A program made the translations under genes and the position numbers. From Acetobacterium wieringae (GTDB taxonomy: Bacteria > Bacillota > Clostridia > Eubacteriales > Eubacteriaceae), in contig NZ_JAIPPU010000010.1 in the NCBI RefSeq assembly GCF_026646375.1, positions 62,001 to 126,000 on the forward strand: 64,000 bases of DNA, written 5' to 3'. Position 1 is the first letter of the stretch. Every line of letters starts with the position of its first letter. The notes beneath the pieces are model-generated. The model saw only the letters and a list, made by a program, of their open reading frames with translations, had not been told where the DNA came from and ran no database searches. Positions 27,648-36,416 of the stretch are shown piece by piece.

Positions 27648-28910
27648 TTAATTTTCGCCCACTGCGATAATTGAAGACTGGTTTAGTTTTTTGCTTTGTA
27701 TCCCCAATATGTGGTTCAGTACCAAAGCAATAGCAGCGAAGATAATGATTACAATAAAGGTCGAACCATAGCTACCACCAGAGCTCTGCAGCAAATAACT
27801 AGAGATCATTGGTCCGATAATAGCCGCTGGTACCAGCAAAAAATTAGACAAGCTGAAATTAAGGGGATAGTTTTTTGAACCAAAACTGGAATTGATAACC
27901 ACCGAGGACAGGGCTGGTACACCACCATAGGTAACTCCAACTGATAAAAGCCCAATGAAAATGAAAATGACATTATTCATCGTGGCACCCATAAACAAGA
28001 AAACACCAGCAACCAGCAAGAGTATGGTATTGATTCCCATTGCCTTTGCTCGGCCCATTTTGTCAAACACTGTTCCGATCACAACTCGACCACCACCATT
28101 AAAAACAGATACCAACAGCCCCAGCTGGGCTGGTGCACCAAAGGCTACCGCAATGGTTGCCGCACTTCCGATAATCAACAGACCCGATGCGGTAATCATA
28201 ATTCCCCATAAGAAATAAGTCCAGAATACTCCAGTTTTTAACATTTCTCTGGCTGTATATTCTTTTTTCTGACTGGTCTCATCGGCTACAACCACGACTT
28301 TTTTGGGCGCAGTAACCGGTTTTTTTATAAAGAAGGAGCCTAGAACCATAACAATTGCTCCCATGATCGCCAGATAAAAGAAGGTGTTCAAAACGCCGAC
28401 GCCGCCGATTAAAGAACTGATCATCGTTCCCAGAATCAAACCGCCAAGTCCAAAGCCCATTAATAAAATTCCTGATGCCAAACCGGCTTTTTCAGAAAAC
28501 CAGGGTACAACCGCACTGATAATTGAGTTATAGCCCATACCAACTCCGGTTCCGCAAAGCACCCCATAAAACAGATACAACAGCATTAAGCTTTGAGCTG
28601 GTTGCGTTGGATCCATTTTTGAAACGCCGAAAAATCCGACAAACAGCATCGCCGCTGCCATTAAAACAATGGTCTGATTTTTGATAAAACGGGTTAATTG
28701 TCCGCTGACAAAACCACCAATACAAAAAAAGATAATCGAAATGGTAAAATTAAGTGATAAGTCCGTGACTGTCCAGCTTTCAAAGACTTTGTTCAGCGGC
28801 GCCCGAAAAATTGACCAGGCATACAATAATCCCAAAAACAACAGCATGATGGTTCCTACACTGAGGTAGATCCACCGTTTTAAATTCTCATTTTTCATCA
28901 TGTTCCTCAA
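27648..28910 (-). CDS. MFS transporter, OFA (oxalate/formate antiporter) family
   Basis: 420 residues with 12 membrane segments. Family signs are the start [33 protein letters not shown] near residue 40, [17 protein letters not shown] near 122 and the [18 protein letters not shown] that follows. OFA carriers exchange small mono- and dicarboxylates. Its own promoter lies just upstream; it is divergent from the DUF445 gene. Confidence 0.88.
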   Translation of the reverse strand: MRNMMKNENLKRWIYLSVGTIMLLFLGLLYAWSIFRAPLNKVFESWTVTDLSLNFTISIIFFCIGGFVSGQLTRFIKNQTIVLMAAAMLFVGFFGVSKMDPTQPAQSLMLLYLFYGVLCGTGVGMGYNSIISAVVPWFSEKAGLASGILLMGFGLGGLILGTMISSLIGGVGVLNTFFYLAIMGAIVMVLGSFFIKKPVTAPKKVVVVADETSQKKEYTAREMLKTGVFWTYFLWGIMITASGLLIIGSAATIAVAFGAPAQLGLLVSVFNGGGRVVIGTVFDKMGRAKAMGINTILLLVAGVFLFMGATMNNVIFIFIGLLSVGVTYGGVPALSSVVINSSFGSKNYPLNFSLSNFLLVPAAIIGPMISSYLLQSSGGSYGSTFIVIIIFAAIALVLNHILGIQSKKLNQSSIIAVGEN

Positions 28911-28930
28911 CTTCCAAAATTTCTTGCTTT

Positions 28931-28959
28931 ATTGTATCAGCTTGCTAAAGTAAATACAA
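28931..28959 (-). promoter_or_regulatory. Promoter of the OFA transporter gene
   Basis: TTGTAT (28954-28959), 17-nt spacer, TACAAT (28931-28936) on the minus strand, about 20 nt before the start codon region. Confidence 0.55.
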
Positions 28960-28961
28960 TC

Positions 28962-29001
28962 ATAAAAACCAGTAATTGTTATCTATCTTACTGGTTTTTA
29001 T
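28962..29001. terminator. Hairpin in a divergent intergenic region
   Basis: ATAAAAACCAGT and ACTGGTTTTTAT form a 12-bp symmetric stem, terminator-like on both strands. It lies between two divergent genes, so it ends no known gene; it may insulate the two promoters. Confidence 0.65.
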
Positions 29002-29138
29002 CATTCCACTGGACAGCTTGTTTTAAAAAGATTAAAATATACCCGAGTCATAACAACAGCAACACATTGCGAAGGTGACGTTTTCTGCGTCCCGCTTCTC
29101 AATGAGTAAATTATCAGAAGAAATGACAGGAGGAAATT

Positions 29139-30035
29139 ATGGATTTATCATTTTTTATCGGTCCGATACTGGGGGGTATCATCGGTCTGATTACCAACGG
29201 CATCGCTATTCGGATGCTCTTTCGCCCACTTAAACCGATCAAGCTTCTCGGGCGAACCCTCCCCTTTACTCCGGGCATGATCCCCAAAGAAAAACCCCGC
29301 ATCGCCAGATCGCTGGGTGATGTGGTTGCCAACAACCTGCTCAATGAAGATGTGATTAAAAATGGGCTGCTATCCCCGGAAATGGATGATAAGATCGCTA
29401 TTGCCCTCAACAAACTCATTACTAAAAAAAGCACCAGCGACGAAACCCTCCGGGAATTATTTTACTCCTTTTCCGGCGAGCAGCAAGGCGAATTGATTCT
29501 TACCGACGTGACTACTAAGGTTGTCGGCTTTTCCTACGAGCGGATGGTTAAAATGGAATTGGGGCCATTGTTATCGGAAATAGCAGTTACCGAAATCGTC
29601 AGTAATCTCCATGGATCAATGTTTGCCATGCTGATCAATGAAAATCTAGTCAGTTCTGCCAAACTCAAAATGTCTGAAATCATTGAACGAATGGTGGTTG
29701 AAAAAGGTGAAGCTATTCTGAACAATATTTTTGAAAAAGAAAGCCAAAATCTCCTTGACAAACGACTTTGTGATCTTTACACAGAATATCAGGAACGGAT
29801 TCCGGATTTTGTTTCCTGGGTTATTAAAACCTATCATCAAGTGATTGATAAAAACATCGGTATCTTAATTCACGCCCTAAACCTATCAAAGCTGGTAGAA
29901 GATCAGATCAATGGCTACGATGTTCTGACATTTGAAAAAATGTTGTTGGAAATCATGCATAAAGAACTCAATGCGATCGTCTGGTTGGGTGGATTATTGG
30001 GCTGTATTATGGGCCTGGTAATGGCCTTTGTCTAG
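29139..30035 (+). CDS. DUF445 family membrane protein (YheB-like)
   Basis: 298 residues. The N-terminus LGGIIGLITNGIAIRMLFRP with LPFTPGMIPKEKPRIARSLG is characteristic of DUF445; a long charged middle is followed by a C-terminal membrane anchor (LGGLLGCIMGLVMAFV). GGAGG lies before the ATG. Function unknown; monocistronic. Confidence 0.85.
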   Translation: MDLSFFIGPILGGIIGLITNGIAIRMLFRPLKPIKLLGRTLPFTPGMIPKEKPRIARSLGDVVANNLLNEDVIKNGLLSPEMDDKIAIALNKLITKKSTSDETLRELFYSFSGEQQGELILTDVTTKVVGFSYERMVKMELGPLLSEIAVTEIVSNLHGSMFAMLINENLVSSAKLKMSEIIERMVVEKGEAILNNIFEKESQNLLDKRLCDLYTEYQERIPDFVSWVIKTYHQVIDKNIGILIHALNLSKLVEDQINGYDVLTFEKMLLEIMHKELNAIVWLGGLLGCIMGLVMAFV

Positions 30036-30240
30036 AATACCAAAACAGATTTTAGAGCTTTAAAAAACTGCTATTGTTTTTAAAGTGGTAAATAACCAGG
30101 AGTATCGATTATCAAGCGGTCTTACGCCTGTTTGTTAACACGTTACGATACTATTTTTTAAATACCGGCGTCAAAGCAAAGTTTGTTAGATTCTATCAAA
30201 ACTCGCAATCACTTTAGGATAAGAAAAAAAGGAGCAAAAA

Positions 30241-31260
30241 ATGACTAATTTAGAAATTAATTGGGATCAATTGGGATTTGATTATATCAAAACGGATTAT
30301 CGCTATCTGTCGAGCTGGAAAGATGGACAATGGGATAACGGGGTTCTGACTGAGGATAATGTTTTACATCTCGGCGAAGCTGCGCCCTGTCTGCACTATG
30401 GACAGCAGTGTTTTGAAGGCTTGAAGGCCTACCGTACCAAGGCTGGCGGGATTCAGTTGTTTCGAGTTGACCAGAATGCCAAACGCTTTCAATCTTCCTG
30501 TCGGCGACTGTTAATGCCAGTTGTTCCGGAAGAAACCTTCATCAAAGCCTGTCTCGATGTCGTTAAGGCCAATGAAGACTATATCCCTCCTTATGGTACC
30601 GGCGGTTCGCTATATATCCGACCAATGATGATTGGAGTGGGCAACAGCATGGCTGTCAAACCGGCCAATGAATATATCTTCACGGTTTTTTGCATGCCAG
30701 TTGGGGCTTATTTCAAGGGCGGACTGACGCCGGTTAATTTTATGGTCTCTGATTATGATCGGGCAGCCTATAACGGTACCGGCCAGCAAAAGGTTGGCGG
30801 CAACTATGCGGCTTCGATGCTGGCTCATGAAATTGCGGTACAGAAAGGCTTCGCTGATTGCATCTATTTAGATCCCACGACCCATACCAAAATTGAAGAG
30901 GTCGGTGCCGCCAATTTCTTTGGCATCACCAAAGACAATCGCTTTGTCACCCCGGATTCCTCTTCGATCCTACCCAGTATCACCAAATACTCGCTGCTCT
31001 ATCTGGCTGAACATGTTTTGGGAATGGTCGTTTCGGAAGAAGACGTTTTTATCGATGAATTGGACACTTTCTCCGAAGCCGGGGCTTGTGGTACAGCAGC
31101 GGTAATCACCCCTATCGGTGGGATTTTCCATCACAACCGACTCCACGTCTTTTACAGCGAAACCGAGGTGGGCCCCATAACGAAAAAGCTTTATGATACC
31201 CTCACTGCCATCCAACTGGGTGATCGGGAAGATCCCGATGGCTGGATTACCAAGCTATAA
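30241..31260 (+). CDS. ilvE: Branched-chain amino acid aminotransferase
   Basis: PLP enzyme interconverting Leu, Ile and Val with their keto acids. The 339 residues have the class IV fold: HYGQQCFEGLKAYRT near residue 52, PLP lysine K184 in GQQKVGGNYAAS, EEVGAANFFGI near 220 and the GTAAVITPIG phosphate loop near 280. AAGGAG precedes the ATG. Monocistronic with a terminator. Confidence 0.95.
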   Translation: MTNLEINWDQLGFDYIKTDYRYLSSWKDGQWDNGVLTEDNVLHLGEAAPCLHYGQQCFEGLKAYRTKAGGIQLFRVDQNAKRFQSSCRRLLMPVVPEETFIKACLDVVKANEDYIPPYGTGGSLYIRPMMIGVGNSMAVKPANEYIFTVFCMPVGAYFKGGLTPVNFMVSDYDRAAYNGTGQQKVGGNYAASMLAHEIAVQKGFADCIYLDPTTHTKIEEVGAANFFGITKDNRFVTPDSSSILPSITKYSLLYLAEHVLGMVVSEEDVFIDELDTFSEAGACGTAAVITPIGGIFHHNRLHVFYSETEVGPITKKLYDTLTAIQLGDREDPDGWITKL

Positions 31261-31286
31261 TGAACACTTGATCAAAACTAGGCTGT

Positions 31287-31318
31287 AAACCGATGGATTA
31301 ATCCCCATCGGTTTTTTT
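31287..31318 (+). terminator. Terminator after ilvE
   Basis: AAACCGATGG / CCCATCGGTTT stem followed by seven T on the plus strand, 27 nt after the ilvE stop. Confidence 0.9.
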
Positions 31319-31406
31319 CTAATCAACTTAATGAATCGATTTTTCTTGCAATTTATCAAATAAGTCGATAGACTTATAGCCATAACTACTCGTGGACAGG
31401 AGAATT

Positions 31407-31589
31407 ATGAAAACAGAATTATTGTTCCTAATTAAACGTTTATGTGATCTTGAAGAAGAATTCACCGAACTAACTGAAGAAGAAAAAGAAATTGTTGTAT
31501 CGACTGCTGAAAGCATGACCGGAAGTCTGGTCTTTTTATTGGAAGCTCTGGAAGATTATTCTATGAGCGGTTTTTATGACGAGGATTGA
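31407..31589 (+). CDS. Small acidic protein of unknown function
   Basis: 60 residues, start chosen at ATG 31407 after AGGAGAATT; an upstream in-frame ATG at 31392 has no site. Predicted mostly helical and acidic (LEEEFTELTEEEKEIV), ending YDED. It precedes a 32-codon membrane microprotein gene by 33 bp, and the two share the terminator at 31726-31760. No family recognised. Confidence 0.65.
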   Translation: MKTELLFLIKRLCDLEEEFTELTEEEKEIVVSTAESMTGSLVFLLEALEDYSMSGFYDED

Positions 31590-31622
31590 TTCCAACAAAA
31601 AAAATAATAAGGAGGTCGTGTG

Positions 31623-31721
31623 ATGAAAATAGCTGCTTTTGTTTCCAGCATGGTTGCCCTGACACTAGGTGCCGCCGCCCTAACTTTAAGTATTATAGCT
31701 GTTTCAAAAACTGCCCGTTAA
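31623..31721 (+). CDS. Single-span membrane microprotein
   Basis: 32 residues, MKIAAFVSSMVALTLGAAAL followed by TLSIIAVSKTAR: one hydrophobic helix with a positive tail. AAGGAGG is 7 nt before the ATG and a strong terminator follows the stop by 5 nt, so this is a well-framed gene although very short. It is cotranscribed with the acidic 60-residue protein. Toxin-like or regulatory roles are possible but unsupported. Confidence 0.65.
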   Translation: MKIAAFVSSMVALTLGAAALTLSIIAVSKTAR

Positions 31722-31725
31722 CGGC

Positions 31726-31760
31726 AAAAGAGCAACACTTAGACAAGGTTGCTCTTTTTT
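31726..31760 (+). terminator. Terminator after the microprotein gene
   Basis: AAAGAGCAAC / GTTGCTCTTT stem followed by a T run on the plus strand. Confidence 0.9.
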
Positions 31761-31775
31761 GGGGTTATTTCAAAA

Positions 31776-31838
31776 CTACCGTGCAACCAATGACCATTGT
31801 GTCACAATATGGTGTGACACTTACGACACTGGACTAGC
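31776..31838. repeat. Repeat element B (short form)
   Basis: About 63 bp. The left end ACTACCGTGCAACCAATGACC corresponds to ACTCCCGTACCGACCAATGACC in element A with few changes, and the right end CGACACTGGACTAGC resembles the CGGTACTAGGCTA end of A. The centre is a small palindrome GTGTCAC-N6-GTGTGACAC. It looks like an internally deleted or diverged copy. Confidence 0.6.
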
Positions 31839-31864
31839 TTTTAATCTTGCCTGGTTTACTATTT

Positions 31865-32500
31865 TTAGTCGGTAAACTCGACAATGACCTGATCAATATC
31901 CCAGAGGGATTCGATTTTTTCGACTGCATCTTCTCTGATGGCGTTGGCAAACTGATGAGTTTCGGGGAGATCGATGACGATCCGAACCACGCCACCTGTA
32001 ATTTCAATTTCCTTGACCAGATGGGTTGCCACCATATCCAGGCCTTTAATTGGATTCATGACCTTCTTCAATCGTTTTCTGACAATTTCTTCAGTAGTAG
32101 CGACCTTTTCGGTTACCAGGCCGTGCTTTTCTTCATAATTCTGGATCGCCGAACGCAGCACCTCCACTGCCAACACCGAACAATGCGCCTTAATTTTTGG
32201 CAACCCGCCCAGGGCTTCCGAAGCTTCCTGCCAGGTGATTTTTTTAGCTTCGTCAATGGTTTTGCCTTTGGCCAATTCGGTAATAATCGAGCCGGTGGCG
32301 ATGTTTGAGGCACAGCCGTAGGATTCAAATTTGATATCATCGATCACCCTGGTTTTAGGATCGACCTTTAAATAGAGTGACACCATATCACCGCAGGCCG
32401 GACTGCCTTCGGTTGCTTTACCATCAGGATCTTCAATCCGTCCAGTATTGCGGGGATTCTTAAAATGTTCCAGAACCAGATCATTATAAGGACTTGCCAT
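31865..32500 (-). CDS. nifU: NifU/IscU Fe-S scaffold fused to a C-terminal MIP18-like domain
   Basis: 211 residues. Residues 1-125 are an IscU-type scaffold with all three cluster cysteines (SPACGDM, SYGCASN, KAHCSVLA); Fe-S clusters are built here from sulfur given by the NifS gene upstream. Residues about 135-211 (LKKVMNPIKGLDMVATHLVK.., VRIVIDLPETHQFANAI) resemble a DUF59/FeS_assembly_P domain rather than the usual NifU C-terminus, and lack the CxxC of Nfu. Start ATG has GGAGG. It is last in a tusA-dsrE-nifS-nifU operon. Confidence 0.88.
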   Translation of the reverse strand: MASPYNDLVLEHFKNPRNTGRIEDPDGKATEGSPACGDMVSLYLKVDPKTRVIDDIKFESYGCASNIATGSIITELAKGKTIDEAKKITWQEASEALGGLPKIKAHCSVLAVEVLRSAIQNYEEKHGLVTEKVATTEEIVRKRLKKVMNPIKGLDMVATHLVKEIEITGGVVRIVIDLPETHQFANAIREDAVEKIESLWDIDQVIVEFTD

Positions 32501-32512
32501 TGTTATCTCCTC

Positions 32513-33676
32513 CTATTCCTTTCCCAAAGGGCTGATTTTGCGCAGGTTCTCAACCACCTTTTTAAGGGTTTCCTCCACAAAAATAACCTCTTCCATGGTA
32601 TTGAATCGACCCACCGTCAACCGAATCGATCCGTGAGCCCGCTCATGATCACCACCGATGGCCGCAATGACGTGACTGGCTTCCAGAGAGCGGCTAAAAC
32701 AAGCTGAACCGGTACTGACGGCAATGCCATACATGTCCAGATGAAGGGTGATCGATTCCCCCTCCACGTAATGGAAAGTGATGTTGGCATTCTGTGGTGT
32801 TCGTTGCCGCGGATGACCATTTAGAATAACATCAGGGATCTGCTCACTCACCATCGTGATAATGTGATCCCGCATTGCTGCCAGCCGGATGTTTTCATCC
32901 GCCGTCACCAGTTCCGCCGCTTTGGCAAATCCCACCGCTCCGGGAATGTTATCCATTCCCCCGCGAAGGTCAAATTCCTGAAAACCACCATCCATAATTT
33001 TAGCCAGAGTGGTTCCTTTTTTTACATAGAGACCGCCAATTCCCTTGGGACCATGCAGAGTATGGGCCGAGACGGTGATCAGATCAACGGCGATGGTGTT
33101 GACATCCAGTGGTACTCGCATAAAAGTGTGAGTGGCATCGGTATGAAAGAGCACTCCCCGCTCCCGGCATATGGTACCGATTACACCAATGTCTTGTATG
33201 GTGCCGATTTCCTGATTACCATGCTGAATCGAAACCAGAATGGTTTCGGGTTTGATCAGCGCCTCAAGTTTTTCGAGATCCACCAGCCCCTCCCCGTCAA
33301 CATCCAGATAATCAACGGTAAATCCTTCTTTTTCCAGGGTTCTGGCGCTGTACAGCACCGGAAAATCTTCAATTTTAGAAACAATCAGATGTTTACCTTT
33401 TTTTGTGCCCAGGGCCTTGGCAACCCCTTTTAATGCTAAATTACTGGATTCGGCACTGCCGGAGGTAAAAATAAACTCATCACTGTTGGCACCCAGGGCC
33501 TGAGCGAGCCTACTTCTGGCATCATCCAGAGCCTCTTTCGCCTCAACGCCCAACGAATAGCCAAATTCCGAGGTCGCCACCGAGTAGCGGTCAAAATAAA
33601 GCGGTGTCATCACATCCAATACTTGCTCATCCAGCCGGGTGGCGGCAGCGTTATCCAAATAATACACTTTTTCCAT
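32513..33676 (-). CDS. nifS: Cysteine desulfurase NifS/IscS
   Basis: PLP enzyme that removes sulfur from cysteine for Fe-S cluster assembly. 387 residues beginning MEKVYYLDNAAATRLDEQV; the PLP lysine lies in SAHTLHGPKGIGGLYVKKG near residue 200 and the sulfur-carrying Cys in STGSACFSRS near 320. A longer open frame starts at 33757 but GGAGG is 5 nt before the ATG at 33676. It sits between dsrE-like and nifU genes and surely acts with both. Confidence 0.94.
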   Translation of the reverse strand: MEKVYYLDNAAATRLDEQVLDVMTPLYFDRYSVATSEFGYSLGVEAKEALDDARSRLAQALGANSDEFIFTSGSAESSNLALKGVAKALGTKKGKHLIVSKIEDFPVLYSARTLEKEGFTVDYLDVDGEGLVDLEKLEALIKPETILVSIQHGNQEIGTIQDIGVIGTICRERGVLFHTDATHTFMRVPLDVNTIAVDLITVSAHTLHGPKGIGGLYVKKGTTLAKIMDGGFQEFDLRGGMDNIPGAVGFAKAAELVTADENIRLAAMRDHIITMVSEQIPDVILNGHPRQRTPQNANITFHYVEGESITLHLDMYGIAVSTGSACFSRSLEASHVIAAIGGDHERAHGSIRLTVGRFNTMEEVIFVEETLKKVVENLRKISPLGKE

Positions 33677-33686
33677 GAGTTCCTCC

Positions 33687-34106
33687 TTAGATAAACAAGG
33701 TAATCGCAGACTGTCGGGCTTCCTGAATGTAGGTTCCGACGGCCCCATAGTCGTCAATGATATCTTCGATCAGATCGGATCGTTTTAAACCCATGATGTC
33801 CATGGTCATTTCACAGGCGATTATTTTGCCACCAAGTTCCTTAAAATCAGCCATCAGCCGTTCCAGGGAGGCGACATTATTTTTTTTCATCCGTCCCAAC
33901 ATCATCTTTTTACCTAAGCCCCAAAAATGCATTTTCGATAAAGGGCCTTTTTCCAGACCGCCTTTTTTCAGACGTAGCAATCCCCAAAAAGTGAAATACA
34001 AAGACACCTCCATCCCCATAGCCAACGAACCATTGGACACAATCAGAGCACTGTACAGTTTATCCATATCACCGCTCTGAACAATAATTGTAGTTTTGTC
34101 CGCCAC
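33687..34106 (-). CDS. DsrE/DsrF-like sulfur-relay family protein
   Basis: 139 residues with the DsrE fold pattern TIIVQSGDMDKLYSALIVSN followed by MGMEVSLYFTFWGL and the helix LKEKK-like region; a Cys in KIIACEMTMDIMGL near residue 100 could carry sulfur. Located between tusA and nifS, it probably moves persulfide sulfur from the desulfurase. The gene ends 10 bp before nifS. Confidence 0.82.
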   Translation of the reverse strand: MADKTTIIVQSGDMDKLYSALIVSNGSLAMGMEVSLYFTFWGLLRLKKGGLEKGPLSKMHFWGLGKKMMLGRMKKNNVASLERLMADFKELGGKIIACEMTMDIMGLKRSDLIEDIIDDYGAVGTYIQEARQSAITLFI

Positions 34107-34119
34107 TAAAAAGCCTCCT

Positions 34120-34341
34120 TTACTTTTTAATTTTTATAATCCAAGTACCGTCCTGTTCGTCAATGCTGATGACGGCCAGCGATAACGCATCGGCAGCCAT
34201 CGGAATTTCTTTTTTTGAGGCCACATTGTTCCCGGTAATCTCAATGATATCCCCTGGCTGCGCCTTTTTGACGGCTTTACGCATTTCTACCAAAGGAACC
34301 GGGCAGGTTTCACCTCTTACATCTACATAAATTTCTGCCAT
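34120..34341 (-). CDS. tusA: TusA/YedF-type sulfurtransferase
   Basis: 73 residues with the single sulfur-carrying Cys in ETCPVPLVEMRKAV near residue 12 (CPxP motif) and GDIIEITGNNVA. It would accept persulfide from NifS. First gene of the four-gene sulfur operon; AGGAGGC precedes the ATG. Confidence 0.88.
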   Translation of the reverse strand: MAEIYVDVRGETCPVPLVEMRKAVKKAQPGDIIEITGNNVASKKEIPMAADALSLAVISIDEQDGTWIIKIKK

Positions 34342-34501
34342 GATCTTGCCTCCTACGCAATTTTTAATTTATTGCTACGCTTTTCTGTCGTTGTTTTTTT
34401 CATACCCAATTACGGTCAACTTACTTGTGTTTTTAATATCAAGCAACATAATAAACATAAAAAAAGCAGGCCTGCCGATCATCCGAGGCCTGTTGTGATT
34501 G

Positions 34502-34659
34502 TTGCAAACTGCCATACTGACCAATGACCAAGGGGAGCAGACGCTTATTAGTCTGTTGTTCGTTTCGGTATCGGACGCAAATAAGAAATATCAAATCTTA
34601 TTCGTGTCCACTCCGGCGCGTACAACATACAAAATTGTCGGTATGGGGTTAGTTTGCAA
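34502..34659. repeat. Palindromic repeat element C
   Basis: About 158 bp with terminal inverted repeats TTGCAAACT..CCATACTGAC and GTCGGTATGG..AGTTTGCAA. Interior: an AATAAGA..TCTTATT palindrome flanked by CGGACGC / GCGTAC, and the GACCAATGACCAAGGGG segment shared with element A. It fills the 320-bp gap between tusA and the ferredoxin-type gene; nothing else is seen there. Confidence 0.85.
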
Positions 34660-34662
34660 GTT

Positions 34663-35751
34663 TTATTTTTTATTTTTTATAATCTCGAGAAAATGGGTTG
34701 AATATGTCAGCGTCTCAGTAGGGCAATTATCGACACAGTGACCGCAGCCGACACAACGCAATTCGGATACTGGACGACCGGTGGCGGCACTGGATTTTAA
34801 ATCGATGGCCATCGGACAAGCGGCATTGCAGCGGCCACATTGGATACAGTTGCTCTGATTGGTGGTAATCCGCTGACCAACCAGTTTGCCGAGCAGGCCC
34901 ACCACCGTTCCCAGGGGGCAATAGTAACAATAGCCGCGACCACTAAAGGCGACCCAGAAAAACATTGCCATCAACAGCTCGGCGGAAAGGTATTTATAGG
35001 TTTCAATTTTTGCCACAGTTTCGCTGTTAGAAAGCGGCAGGCCTAGCAGATAGAGTACCCAGTAGATGGTAAAACCGATAGCGCCTGCCAGAAACAGCCA
35101 ACGTAGGTAGGCAAACAGTTTTAAACCGCGAGCCTTGAGCTTTTTCCGGGTTCCCAGTAAGGGCATCACGGGATCAAATACCTCACTGGCAAAACCATTG
35201 AACAGGCACAGAGTCGCGCACTGCCAACGCCGTCCCCAAAGCAACGTCCCGACCAGAACAACAATGGTGATAAGCAGATAGAAGGCCAGTGCTAATGTAA
35301 TGCCAGTGAACCCAAAAACAGGCAGGTATTTAAGATAAAAGGCTGTATTAGTGTTCATCAGTTGTAAGGGGATGGTAGTCCAGGGGAGTGGCATCGCAAA
35401 AAAGTATAGTTCCTGATTATCTAAAAGAATCGGCCCGACAATGTGAACCACCAAAGCCATCACGATAAAACCGGTCAGATTGCGTTTACGCATCTCAGTC
35501 CGCCCGGATGCCCCAATAATCCGCAGAGTCAGAAAGCTACCAATAACAATAAAACTGGTCTTCACCCAGTTTTCATAAAAACCCCACAGCCAGCTGATGA
35601 AGGCGGCCACTTCCGGCGTAGCCCGACTGACATAGCCAAAATTGAGCCCGGCAATGATCAGGCAGAGGATGATATACACCCACAGGATTGCTTTTAGTGC
35701 TTTTATTTCATTGGAGGCTTTTGTTTCGTTGGAATTACGGTGATTCGCCAT
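34663..35751 (-). CDS. NapH/MauN-like membrane protein with two 4Fe-4S clusters
   Basis: 362 residues: six hydrophobic segments, CYYCPLGTV and WGRRWQCATLC near the membrane face, and a C-terminal ferredoxin domain with CIQCGRCNAACP and CVGCGHCVDNCP. Such proteins pass electrons between quinol or membrane donors and cytosolic or external partners. Start at 35751 chosen for GGAGG 9 nt upstream; the open frame continues to 35817. Its partner is not adjacent, so the redox role is undefined. Confidence 0.85.
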   Translation of the reverse strand: MANHRNSNETKASNEIKALKAILWVYIILCLIIAGLNFGYVSRATPEVAAFISWLWGFYENWVKTSFIVIGSFLTLRIIGASGRTEMRKRNLTGFIVMALVVHIVGPILLDNQELYFFAMPLPWTTIPLQLMNTNTAFYLKYLPVFGFTGITLALAFYLLITIVVLVGTLLWGRRWQCATLCLFNGFASEVFDPVMPLLGTRKKLKARGLKLFAYLRWLFLAGAIGFTIYWVLYLLGLPLSNSETVAKIETYKYLSAELLMAMFFWVAFSGRGYCYYCPLGTVVGLLGKLVGQRITTNQSNCIQCGRCNAACPMAIDLKSSAATGRPVSELRCVGCGHCVDNCPTETLTYSTHFLEIIKNKK

Positions 35752-35920
35752 GGTTCTCGTCCTCCTCGACACCCATAATTTTGTCTTAATTATAAACGTC
35801 TTTCGCAATAAACACAAGAATAGTCATGATACGAATCAGAAATAGCTGCTTGACTGCCAGTATAAAAATCGGTACGATAAGTTTCAACTTAAGGATTAAA
35901 TAAAAAAATGGAGGAAACAA

Positions 35921-36388
35921 ATGCGACGTTCAAACCGTGAAGTAACCGAACTAACGGAGATTATTGAAATTATTAACGGCTGTAAAGTGTGCCGACTGGC
36001 CATGGTGGACAATGATGTACCCTATGTGGTGCCTCTAAATTTTGGCTATCACCAGAATGACTCCGTCATTACCATCTTTCTGCACTGTGCCAGAGAAGGC
36101 CGTAAACTCGAGATTCTGAATCAAAACAACCAGGTCTGTATTGAGATGGATCAAATGAAAGAACTGCTAAACGGTGAAAAAGGCTGTGATTACAGTTGTT
36201 ATTTTGAAAGTTTTATTGGCACCGGTCAGGCTATTTTTCTGGATGATGCCGCAGCAAAGGCCGAGGCTTTACAAACGATTATGAAACAGCAGACCGGTAG
36301 GGATGACTTCTGTTTTGATCAGCATATCCTCGATCAGACCACCGTGATTGCGGTAAAACTAAGCCGTTATTCGGGTAAACGACACTAG
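35921..36388 (+). CDS. Pyridoxamine 5'-phosphate oxidase-like flavoprotein (NimA-like)
   Basis: 155 residues with the split-barrel pattern: INGCKVCRLAMVDNDVPYVV near residue 14, VPLNFGYH, and FLHCAREGRKLEIL near 60, as in the 5-nitroimidazole-reductase/FMN-binding group. Probably binds FMN; substrate unknown. GGAGG precedes the ATG. Confidence 0.85.
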   Translation: MRRSNREVTELTEIIEIINGCKVCRLAMVDNDVPYVVPLNFGYHQNDSVITIFLHCAREGRKLEILNQNNQVCIEMDQMKELLNGEKGCDYSCYFESFIGTGQAIFLDDAAAKAEALQTIMKQQTGRDDFCFDQHILDQTTVIAVKLSRYSGKRH

Positions 36389-36416
36389 TCCCTTGACGGT
36401 ATAAAATTATCCAGGA

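Noticed and set aside
30101..30170. AGTATCG / CGATACT inverted pair upstream of ilvE
   Set aside because: Only 7 bp with a long loop and no match to the A-E repeats beyond that; could be chance.
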